Shown: piece after piece, positions 1-10,241 of the stretch
Numbering within the stretch: the stretch's first letter is position 1
Layout: each line of letters begins with the position of its first letter
Assembly (NCBI GenBank): GCA_038087015.1
Contig: JASBNA010000004.1
Location: 1,922,001-1,986,000, forward strand
Direction of reading: 5' to 3'
Source: Cerrena zonata
Taxonomy: Eukaryota > Basidiomycota > Agaricomycetes > Polyporales > Cerrenaceae
Length of the DNA stretch: 64,000 nucleotides
Program-made: the position numbers and the translations under genes
Notes under the pieces: model-generated
What the model was told of the DNA's origin: nothing
What the model saw: only the letters and a program-made list of their open reading frames with translations
Databases searched by the model: none

Positions 1-285
1 GTGTCCAATCCACAGTCAAGCGATAACTCGTCTGAACATTCACATGCTCATCTTCTCCTTCCCAGTCAACTTGAGGTCTTGCGAGTGAAGCTTCTGAATT
101 TCCCTTGAAAAACAAGTACCAACGGTGAATAGCACCCAATGAGTCGACAAAGAGCTTGAGTCACGATGGATAGAGGGAACGCAATAGACTCATTGTAATA
201 CATTCCCGATACTGTACAGAAACCACAGCGTATTGACGAATCTCGAATCTCGTATTTTGATTGTACCTGTGGACGGTGTGAACGA
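1..285. other. left-edge spacer, possible exon of a gene outside the window
   Basis: No complete gene is visible. On the minus strand, bases 1 to about 85 stay open in one frame with a coding-like, acidic and aromatic composition (contains QVDWEGEDEHVNV). This could be part of another minus-strand gene continuing beyond base 1. No start codon or splice site can be fixed, so this is only a hint. Confidence 0.2.
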
Positions 286-1830
286 CTAGTTGAAGCACAA
301 AACACGGTAGTCCTGTGATAAGAGAAGTTTATTAGTGATCATGATCAATTGGTTTGAGGGATCACTTGCCTTGATCTCCTTCTCGGTTCCACCGTAAGGA
401 ACGAACGCACTGTTCAATTTCTCGCTAATCTTTCCGGGGTGAATGGAATTGTTATGGTGGCCCTGAGCGATGTAAAGAGGCGTGCCATTGGCCTCACGTC
501 CAGCTTCGACGGGTCGGGCCCCAAGCTCTTGCAAATCGAGACGACCACGGAAGTTCACCCAGCGCACAGCGCGAGGGTCACCAAGAAGTACCTCGTAAGT
601 TGGCACCTGGACAGTAGGAAAAAGCAATGAGGATTAGTTTAACTTATCCATAAAAGTGGCAAGATAATGACGAAGACATACGTTGATTTCCTTGTGGCCA
701 TACCCGATCACGCCTCCTTCTTTTAAGTTCGGGGAAGCCTTGCCAACCTCTGAGAAGTGGTCAATATCCGTATCATCTGACAACATCGATGTGTTACTAA
801 CGCAAACCGCCCTACATCCAGGTGCATCAGTATCGTCCAGGATATCAAGACAACGAGCGGAAATAACAAATACAAATACTTACATCGTGATAAGCTCGAG
901 AAATGTAGATTGGTTGGCCGTTTTCTTCACCGCCGGGAATAGCTCCTTGAGGAATGTTTCTCCCTTGAACAAGGACCCAAGTGGTGGGAGCGCGGGGACC
1001 ATGTTGATAGAATGCGTCGGTGCGATCTTTGGCTTCCTTGAGCCAGTTCTGAAGGCCCCAGGTGTATGCCTTCTTCTACTCGTTCGATAGGTTAAGGGTT
1101 GGTATATTTTCAAATGCGTCGGGAATGTCAAACCTTTTCTTCGTTTTTCTCATGCTCGTGGTAAGCGAAGTATCCAGCACCGATAACTGCAGCACCAGCC
1201 AAGAGACCGCCACCGATCTGAATACCTGATAATCAGCAAGCGTCAACTGAGCGGTGATGCAGAAGACTCGTATACTTCAAGTTGCTTCTTGCGCTCGTCT
1301 GTGAGATCGTACCAGTTCTTGCCACGTTCCTCGTGGTGGATGTCAACAGTCTGGTCGGGGTGCTTTTCATCGCCGACGTTGTTCTGGTACTGGTATCCGC
1401 CTTGACGAGTCAATGCGATTTAGTCCCCGACACATGAGCTTGAGTAACTATCTCCTACCTTGGCCGGGAGGGGCACCGTAGCTATAGCCGGGGTTATAAC
1501 CCGATTGTTGTGGCTGCTGAACTGGTTGTTGATATTGGTGTTGCTCGCCTCCGTGATATTCCTCGTGAACGCGCTCCCACAGAGCAGGGGTTACTGGGGG
1601 AGCCCAGTCAGACTAGATACACGTAGCAGTCAGTGAGACAGGCAGTCTGAAAGACGTGGGTATATGCGCGCCTGGGATCGGTGTGGTTGCACAATCTTGT
1701 ACTGATGCCCTAAAAGTAATCATGTTTGGCTGTCGATGTAAACGATGTAGGCCGCATTGAGCCACGCACCCTCGTACACAACAACATCACCGAAGTTGTA
1801 TTGAGTTTCTGGTTCCCATTGGTAGACCAT
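286..1830 (-). CDS. CBM5/12 chitin-binding plus DM9 (DUF3421) repeat protein
   Basis: Predicted intracellular or unconventionally secreted carbohydrate-binding protein of 331 aa; there is no signal peptide. Residues about 1-50 look like a type-3 chitin-binding module (CBM5/12), with spaced aromatics (MVYQWEPETQY, YKIVQPHRSQSDWAPP). A Q/G/Y-rich linker follows, then a charged helix and a Gly-rich stretch (GGGLLAGAAVIGAGYF). Two DM9 repeats end the protein: IPQGAIPGGEENGQPIYISRAY, and the repeat with ARPVEAGREANGTPLYIAQGHH. Ten exons: 1770-1830, 1672-1709, 1459-1612, 1276-1400, 1134-1217, 884-1075, 802-811, 682-749, 370-606, 286-312. All phases close. The 10-nt exon restores HDGGLQVGKASP inside the first DM9 repeat. 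The introns at 1613-1671 and 313-369 have GC donors. DM9 proteins of animals bind mannose-type glycans; the role of the fungal proteins is unknown. Domain calls are firm, function is not. Confidence 0.85.
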
Positions 1831-2482
1831 TATTGCTTAGAGTTGCTTGTCAAAGGGCGTGTAGAGTGGTAGTGAAGATAGATGATGTTATGATTGGACT
1901 GATGGAGGATGTCTTATATACTAGAATCAGAGCGTAGAGCATGGATATATCAAGAACATCGATGCTCTGCAATCCGGCTCTGGTATCTCTCCGTCGAAGG
2001 CATCGACGATTCACGACACAAGCCGGTCACGCCGGCTGCGCAAAGGCTTGAGTTGTTGTATAACGGGGTTCAATTATGAAGATCTAGACCATTGTGGTGA
2101 TGATGAGGGTACTCGTTGTATTGAATGTTGGTCGATGAGGTGATTGGAAGATGATGGACAAGAGCAAGATGAATGGACCAGAAGTATGGGATGCCCGCTG
2201 ATGGGCGTCTATCGAAAAACACGCTGCTCTGTGACGATACGAGTTGAGAAATTGTTGTTGGTGTTCACCATCACAAACATTCCGGGACACCTCTCTACAC
2301 ACCTCTTTGCTCAACAGCTCGCTCTGGATGGGCAGCGAGATACCACAGTGACGACGACAAGAGGTGCTTGAAGAGTCTCTGCACGTGATCATTTCGTTGT
2401 CGTGAGGTAGAGTCAATAGGGGTCGATCCACAGGTACGTTCAGCACCTCGTGGCCGACGTTGCTCACGGCACAATACTCATC
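1831..2482. promoter_or_regulatory. divergent intergenic promoter region with TATA box for the DM9 gene
   Basis: This spacer separates the DM9 gene (-) from the large membrane protein (+). A good TATA box (TATATAAG read on the minus strand, 1913-1920) lies about 85 nt before the minus-strand ATG at 1830. No clear TATA is seen before the plus-strand start at 2483. Short ORFs here (for example 2084-2527 minus, 2144-2371 plus) show no family signal and are probably chance. Confidence 0.55.
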
Positions 2483-5400
2483 ATGGACGGCTCGCAGATC
2501 TACCCTCGTCTCAGGCTCACGCGTCATTCGCGATCAAGGATGCATTCAGGCCAATTCTATGACACGCCTGGGGCTGGCCCTTCGCGCCTTTCTTCAGACC
2601 ATCTTGGATATGACCTTCACGACGACGACGAAGACAACGAGCTCACTCCTAGACTCTCAAACGGTGCCAAACTGGCCTCAGAAAAGAACTCTCCGCTTTC
2701 GTATACCCATCCTGCGCTACCCACCGAGAGCCACCCTGTGAATCGCCTGCGCTCCCTTCTAGCTCGCGCAAAAGATACCCCTCCTCCGCGTCAACCCGAA
2801 TCCCGTTCACCCTCTGATGTCGCCTCAGACTTTGAACCACTCAATCCAAGCACCACTAGCAATAGTATAGCCAGCCAGAGCTTGAAGGAGCTTTTTTCCC
2901 GTGTCCGACGTGAGCCTGGAGACACGCCAAAAAAGACTGTGAAACGTCGCAACAGCATCGATGCGAGCGAAGTAGAAGACAGTCCCCGTCTGGAACGCGT
3001 CTGGAAAGAGCGTGTTTCCTACAAGGGTAAGCGGAGAAGTATGAGTGACGAAGAGGCTGAGATGTCTGTTGGTGCGTCCTTGTCTTGTAATGCGAAGCGC
3101 GTCGCGTATGAACATCGCCCAAAACAAGGTCATTCTCGTAAAAGCGAAGTCCCTCATCGATCCTCCGCTGCCACGTTCGATGCCTTAAGACAGAGGCTTT
3201 CTTCTTCTACTTCGAAACCATCTGAACGTACGTTTCACCGCCGAAAGTTTCTCCCCTCTCCTGACTGACCGAGGAACATAGCATCTGAACCCGAATCTGA
3301 CGGTCATATGGAGGTTAGTGGAGACACCGCAACCATCTTGAAGCACTTGGACGATGAAGCAACGACACCTGTCGTGGAGAACACCATGCTGCGGTCCATG
3401 GCGATGCCCTCACAACTCCAGATGCACTCGAGTAAGTCTACCAGCTGGCATGCCAATGTGTTTACTAAACTTGGAGTAGATCTCATGGAGCAGGATTCTG
3501 AGATGCAGAGAGCTATGGGTGGAGTAGAGAGTTCAGAAGCAGAATCCGCAACTAAACGGAGCCCCCCTAGGGATACGCGGAGACGTATGTTTCATTTCAC
3601 TTCCCCCAATGACATTTATTAACTTTTCACAGTCGCTTTCCCATCGGGTCGACGTGTTAGCGGTCCTCAGCCCTCTCGGCCGCTTTCCTGGACATCACAT
3701 TCCAAATCCCATGATCACAACAACCTCCCGCCTGTTAGGCGTGTAAGTGAAGAATTCGACAGGTCATCTTCACGAGCTAGCTCCTCTACCTCCAATGTAG
3801 ACAACCAACGACAAGGCGGAGACAAGTTCCACGACAAGGAGCGCAACTGGAATCGACCTAATGGTCGGTCCCCCGCTCACATCATACCCTCTACGCCTGA
3901 GCGCATTCGGCATTATCACTCGAATTCCTCGCCATCTATGGGAAGAGGGAGTCCTTCGCAGTACCAATCTAGAAGACTGAGTGCCGCGAGTCTGCAAAGT
4001 CTGAATGACGAGAACCTCTCAAGGTCGAGTTCTGTGAGCTCTAAATCAGAGTATCGAGAACAAATCAAGGAGATAGAAGAAGAGAGGAATAAGCAACGCG
4101 AACACCAGTGGAACAGGCCGCAGCCTCGTATCCGTACAATGTCTACCGCTAGCCAACAGTCTCCTGGAGAACGTATGCGGACATACAGCACGCCATCCCG
4201 ACCAGATTCAGCCGCTAGTTATCTTTCGCCCGAGGGACACCGTAGGCTATCTCGACATCCGTCAATGAGCTCGATATCTGGTTCAAGTCGCGCGACGTCA
4301 CCATCGAGTTCTGCAGCGAGTAGGGAAGGCGAGAAGGAACAGGTGGATGAGGTACAGCTTGAAGTTCGGAAGGAACGTGAGCACAATTGGAATTCGCCAA
4401 GGCCTAGATGGGTACACGGTAGTAGTAGGCGGTCGGTATCTCCTCTGCCCTCACCATCAGGGTCTCCCTCCACTAGTGGAATCCAGTTTAGAATGTCCAC
4501 AAGCAGACGAGCATTGATGGATGAATCGTTCCCTGGTCAATCGAAGATGGACCTGTCGGAATCACTAGGTGCTCCAGCGTTCCCGAATCGAACTATGTCT
4601 TCCCCTTCTCGGACCATCAACGGGATGAGTCGACTACCAAGACTTTCCACTGGTCCACGACCTAAGAGCGAATTTATTGACGATTTCGACTTCAGTCGAA
4701 CTGAATCAGCTTCTCGCTTTGGATACCAATTTCCTCCGCACCATGCGACTTTACCTGAAGCAGATTTTGGACCAGAGGGCGCTGAGCGTCCATCCAGTAG
4801 ACTTTCGGTTCACGATCAAAACAAGTCTACTTTTCCTAGCCACATCCCCATCCGATCTCCCGGAAGAAGACCGCGTACCCAGTCACAAACCCAGACTCAG
4901 ACAAGCCCTAAAGGTGGATCGGAGCGCAGAAGAGAGAAAGAGAAGAGGAGGAGCTTGATTGATTTTACCGAGCAGTTGGTTTCTATTCCTCCACCGATAC
5001 CGGACCAGCCTGAGCCTGAATCTGAACCTGAACATGAACCCGAGTCTGCACCAGAGCTGAGACCTCCGGTAGTGAATGTGATACACGCACAAGATGAGAT
5101 TCATGGTATGTTTTTGCTCCTGCATGTTGCGTTTGAAGTGCGGAGGTTGACGTTACGTTATGTTACAGATAGCGATCAAGAACCCATCTCTTCGACAAGC
5201 ACACCAATCGCCAAGCCTATAGCGCTACCTACTGATACGCCACCTGCCTCTCCACCTAGACATTTACAAGAAGAATATCGTGATAACAATGCTATTCCTG
5301 CGATACCAGAAGAACATTACGCGAAACCTGAATCACCTCCCCCCACTCCACCACCAACCCAACCCGAGGAGCCTCCTCGTGCGCAGACTCCTCCACGACG

Positions 5401-7146
5401 TTCGTTCCAATCTACATCACTAGAATTCCAAACACCTTCACCTCCAAGGTTCCTCCCCGATCTTCCTGGACCCCCGCCAGAGTCTGAAGATGAGACTTCC
5501 GACCAGAATCAAGACCAGAAGACACCTATCCATTTTGAAACTGATAGATTTGCCAACTTTACCATGACGAAAACCCCTAGACCCCCTGGTGCTTGGGTCT
5601 CTACACCCGCCGCTCAGTTCGAAAGGGACTTGATCTCAAGACCCAGTTCCACACCACCTGAAAGAGTTCCTTCATTACTGGATACAACCGGACCAGTGTC
5701 AAGACGTCCTGCTACTCTGTCGAAGATGCATACACTACCACCTGAACCAACTCCTGCACCTCCTGGCGCTTGGGTACCTACACCGGGAACGGCTAGGCGG
5801 AAGAGTATTCTCAAAGTCCGATTTGACGTTCAGAATAGAAATGTTTCCTCCGACGGGTTCCCTGAGGTCCCTGTGGTTGGACCTAACGGGATCAACCCTC
5901 CTTACGCTGATAGTGATTCGAATCCTCTCTTGGACACGCCACCTCAACGTGCATCCAACGGTCCGGATAAGAAATCCGCCATCCCCGTCAAACATGAGAT
6001 TGAGTCGTCATTAGATGAGGACAGTCCTTCGCCTTCGAACCGGCCGGTCAAGAAATCCAAGTCGCCAACTATCCGCGTATTAGACGCGTATGGTCGTGAA
6101 ACTCCCAATGTGGAGCCGCCGGCTAAGACAGAAGACAGCAAGACAGATGACAAGAAAAGTCGAGCTGTTGTTAAGAAGGAAGAACCACCAACTCCACGCA
6201 ACAGGAGTGCCATCCGTATTGTCGACGCCATGGGTCGCGAGGTTCAAGAACCACCGCCCCAAACACCCGATTATGGCAGTAGCTTTGACGATGAGCCGTC
6301 TACGCCTTTATCACATAACGAAGCTTTGGCTCGTGTACGGCAAACGATCGCACATCTAGCAGAAGATCTTGATGAAGTCGACAGGTAAGCACATTGTAGT
6401 TTATGATCCTAGTATTTGTCGGTTATTTACGAGTGTCCTTTGTCAGAAGTTGTGATGAACTTGCGCATAACGAGAATCACATCAGCGCATTGGAAAATAC
6501 TTCCAAGGCAGCTCGAAACGCTCGTAAACGGATATCAGAATCACTGCAGTTGGTTAAGACAGCTGAGGATGATCTCCGTAGCAAGCTCGGCTCATTACGG
6601 AATGGTATGACGAAGAGCAAGCTGCTGGTACGTGTAGTGAATAATCTGGCGCCGATTAAGATGAGACTCAATTTTTGATTTCGTTAGCCCGGTCTGGAGA
6701 GTGATCGTCCTCAGTCGTGGAGTTGGTTCAACACCTGGACCATCAGCATATTTGTGATCCTCCAGGTCGTAATGATCCTCGCTATGTATAGGTTCGTTAT
6801 TATCATGTTTTCGTGTTATTTCACATGTGCTAATATTCTTTCTATTTGTAGGCACTCCAAAGTGACGGCGAGGAAACTCTTTCTATCCACATATTACGAT
6901 CCATTTAACCCTGATATTTATTCACATCTTACGAACCCTGAGGGTGTTCGCCATTCACTATCTTACTCATTTTCCTGGTCTCCTCTATCCATTCCGGATG
7001 CTATTTCTCGTGAAGGTTGGAAGGGTGTCGCAAGTGAACTATGGGGGAACGTCACTTGCCTCGCCACTGATATCCAACACCACGTCTGGGAGGCGTGGTC
7101 TGCGAAACAACGCACGAACGCTTGGAAATCATGGCCCCCAACATAA
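2483..7146 (+). CDS. large proline/serine-rich, tail-anchored-type membrane protein, conserved in Agaricomycetes, function unknown
   Basis: Predicted 1,422 aa, eight exons: 2483-3227, 3282-3431, 3480-3584, 3633-5105, 5169-6384, 6447-6627, 6688-6791, 6852-7146. The introns at 3432-3479 and 5106-5168 are multiples of three without stops, so a simple ORF call reads through them. Most of the protein is disordered and low-complexity (S, P, R, E). Internal repeats are visible: DKERNWNRP, QREHQWNRPQPR and EREHNWNSPRPR; PRPPGAWVSTP and PAPPGAWVPTP; IRVLDAYGRE and IRIVDAMGRE. A helical, coiled-coil-like segment (ENTSKAARNARKRISESLQ) precedes a single hydrophobic segment (WTISIFVILQVVMILAMY). A conserved-looking tail of about 100 aa ends in WPPT. 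The likely orientation is a large cytosolic N-terminus. The ATG at 2483 has a good context (ATCATGG); an in-frame GTG at 2450 is rejected. The family looks familiar from mushroom genomes but has no known role. Confidence 0.82.
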
Positions 7147-7353
7147 TATAACATACTATATGATCTTATGGGGCTTACTTTTACGATGTTGTTGGTTCAT
7201 GTTGCCAATTTTACCATTTACCATGTATTCATATTTTATCCATCTAAGATTGGTTATTTGTTGTATATTATAAGAGTGCCTGAGGCGCGTAGTAGAGCTA
7301 TAGTACAGGTCCGTACGTACGGTGTCCATGACAAGAAAAAGGTGCGATAACAA

Positions 7354-8520
7354 CTAGGCGTGCATAACAGTCTGCGGAATATCGAAGATGGAGATATCTT
7401 CCACAGGGCCACCGACGAACCTCTTGACTATTGGTTCCCAACAGTCTCGAGTGACTTGCATGTGTTCTCCTTCGCAAGATTCCAAGACGACGTCTCCACG
7501 CTCATCGAGCGTTTTGAGCCCAATGCGGTCATCGAGGTAAATGGGCTGTAAACGCATGGGAATGATAGCTTTGTCTTGCCATGGAAACTTGACGTCGTCG
7601 TCATCTGTAGGAGCGTAGGATCCAAACCAAGAACTTTCTTTCGGAACAACCGTCTTGTCTTCGGCGAACAAGACAAGGACTAGTTTGTTCAAGGAAACGA
7701 GGTTGTCGCCGTAGGTACCATTAAGTGCATCGTCGACTTCATTATTTATAGAGGCCAAGAATTTGTTCGAGGCAAGATAGTTGCTGAGACGGTCTGGGTC
7801 GCGGAAGTATTGGGCCTAGATAACGATGGAGTTTTTGTAAACATTTACTGCAGAACAAAGATGTTAAACATACCTGAACGAGGTTGGTCTGGGCATATTC
7901 AGTGTAGACCCCACCACGAGCGGCTCGTCTTGCAAGTTGACAGAAGAGATCCCAAGGGCGACAAAGTGGTATATCTGAAACGCCCATGTGTTGCGAGCCA
8001 AACGTAATTAGGTTGTGCACCGGAGGGGAGTTATATCGTTCGACATAGGCTCGTAAGAATTGACCGCCTAAAATGGTGTTCATATCATAGGTGTGAATTC
8101 AAATGTTGTCTATTATACCTTGCGAGAAGCCCAGTGCATCGAAACCATCCTTCAATTCCGTAGTGTTTGCAAGTTGTTGGGAAACAAATTCGATTTGTTC
8201 ATTTACGTTGCCAAACTAAGGAGAGCAAGATTAGACTCATACGGTGGTAAGACAGGCAATAAGCATACCCAGCCAGCCTTCTGGTCTTCTTCAATGTTCT
8301 CCTGAATATGAATAGAGTGAACGAATATGTCAGGATGAACCTCCTTGATCATCTGTATGAACTCGAGCATGCCTGGTGAGGCATAAGAGTCTCCAAGCCC
8401 ATGCCATATGACCAAAGGTCGCGGCTTCGAAGAGGTTTCAAATGTTGGTGCACAGAAGACAGAACTCCATGAGGTTGTTACAAGTAGAAATGTTAGAAAG
8501 TGGAGGAGGGCGAAAGCCAT
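7354..8520 (-). CDS. ppt1: palmitoyl-protein thioesterase (PPT1 type)
   Basis: Lysosomal/vacuolar-type thioesterase that removes palmitate from S-acylated cysteine during protein breakdown. Predicted 334 aa, close to the family length (about 300-330). Exons 8269-8520, 8119-8215, 7874-8067, 7354-7815; phases close. The N-terminus is a signal peptide (LLHFLTFLLVTTSWSSVFC). The alpha/beta-hydrolase core is intact: RPLVIWHGLGDSY forms the early strand and oxyanion region. LGFSQGGQFLRAY holds the nucleophile Ser in G-x-S-x-G, and this motif is split by an intron. The segment LITFGSQHMGVSDIPLC is typical of PPT1. The catalytic His is in CEGEHMQ near the C-terminus. The gene is convergent with the upstream membrane-protein gene, with only about 207 bp between the stops. 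Identification is firm. Confidence 0.93.
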
Positions 8521-8738
8521 GCTTCAGATTCCTGAAATTCAATTGTGTCGGTTGACTTCGAGTCAAGGTATACAAGGCTGTCACTACTTACAGTGGTTCA
8601 AACGAGTTGCAACGTTGGTATGGATGTCGGTGAAGTTCGAACGCGAATGGTAACACGAATGGGTGAAGTGAACGTTGCTTCAATGGCGCCACTAGTAGCC
8701 GGAAGCAATGATGTCAGCCCGAGGGCAGCATCCTACAT

Positions 8739-8811
8739 GGGCATGTGGTGTAGTTGGTTATCACGCTCGCTTAGCATGCGAGAGGGGTCCGGTTCAATCC
8801 CGGACATGTCC
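8739..8811 (+). tRNA. tRNA-Ala (anticodon AGC)
   Basis: A 73-nt cloverleaf without an intron. The acceptor stem GGGCATG pairs with CATGTCC (one G-U pair), followed by discriminator A at 8812. The D arm contains GTGTAGTTGGTTATCAC. The anticodon stem-loop is CTCGC-TTAGCAT-GCGAG, with AGC in the loop. The T arm is TCCGG-TTCAATC-CCGGA. An identical copy lies on the minus strand at 50515-50587. Confidence 0.96.
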
Positions 8812-9829
8812 AATATACTTGTGGAGTAAAGAGTAGTTTTTATATCGCGGGCCCTCCTCACTGGCAGGCCTCATGCAGCTGGTCAGTAACTCAGCACTTA
8901 GTCTCTTCGTCGACAATGTCGCCTTCCCGATATAAGCTATGTACCTCGACTCTGTTGTCATGCATCCATAGTTCTGGTAAACCCCCCGTACCATCCGTTC
9001 CGATCTCAAAAGCCTTTCACTGACATTAGTCACTGACTATCTACTCTTCAGTCATCTAATCATCCTTCGTCAATGCTTGTTGTACTGATCATGAATATGC
9101 AATGACCATTCAAAAGATACGTCACCCATCCTAGTGAACCGGATCCAGTGCGTTTTCCGCGTAATCGTTGTCGGCTATATCCCCTCCTTTTCTTCGAAGA
9201 GCGCAAGAAGGTTCTATGATTGCCTTCCTAATACCATTGGTAAAAATTATTTCTTATATCGAATACACAACAAACGACTCGGTCTAGTGATCAAGCCATG
9301 AAAAAGAATAATTCCACGCTAAGTAGCAAATAAAATCCGTTCGTCGTGCGTTCTTTCCGCCTCGTCTTGCCTGTCGCGTTTGAAATTTGACCTTGAAGTG
9401 ATGCAGGTGCATTCGTTCGTTACGGTGGAAACGAGAAGAGAATGTCTATCTAGTAGACCGAGCAAGACGTAATCACTGACCCACCAGCAACTTCACAGGA
9501 CTACCATGTGTTGTACTTCAACCATTCCTTTACACTGTCAAGTATCACAATCAAGATGTACGGCGCAATCAAGATACGAATTTCAGAATTCGTCAAGCTA
9601 ATGTGATTTTGTAGAAGTGACCCGATGCATTTCAATGCGTCTATTGTTTTTCCTCCGTCTTTATTCTCATAATAGACCGTCGTGGGTCAAGACGACAAAT
9701 GTCTTCGTCGCCTCATTGGGTGTTATTCGCCGGTGAAACGTGTTTATCGATATGAAATTCGGAAGGGGACCCCGGTGTGTTGACAGGACACAGGAAAGGG
9801 TGGAAAGGTGTACATTCACGCGACTTGTC

Positions 9830-10241
9830 ACCTACCTTCTTAGTGGAACCCTGACCGTTTTCAAGATACACGCGGAGAACCAGGTTAGCAGAGAGATATA
9901 CTATCTCGCGCTTCAGGGAAGCCTACAGACGCTTTTACCGAAGTTCCAGAAGTGGCAAACCACCTCACTTCACCCCGTCCTATCTAACGCTATCCGACAG
10001 CTCCAAACGCAATCAAACGCAGGAGAGCATGATTCAACGCTCGAGGTCTTAACGTGCTTTCTCCGGGTATGTCCTTGATAAGTTAACCTTAACTTCTTAC
10101 CCCTCCTATCATCCATCCCTTGTGTGCGTGGTACGTTCTGTTGAACGCTTTAGTACTCCGGTACTCACACTGATTCATAGATCACGGATCAACTTGTCCA
10201 ACACGTTCTTCTCATACCGTTTTTATCTTGAAATGTCTCCG
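9830..10241 (+). pseudogene. possible gene fragment with one intron, family unknown
   Basis: The plus strand reads as a coding-like helical segment (REIYYLALQGSLQTLLPKFQ, then LSNAIRQLQTQSNAGEHD and LEVLTCFLR). It joins across a plausible intron (donor GTATGT at 10070, acceptor ATAG before 10190) to ITDQLVQHVLLIPFLS and a TGA. The helical leucine-rich style recalls N-terminal regions of large HECT ubiquitin ligases such as Hul5, but the match is too short to trust. No convincing start or complete domain is present, so a truncated copy or chance reading are both possible. Confidence 0.22.

Noticed and set aside
2450..2482. Upstream GTG extension of the large membrane-protein ORF
   Set aside because: GTG is not an expected start in a basidiomycete; ATG at 2483 has good context and begins the natural protein.
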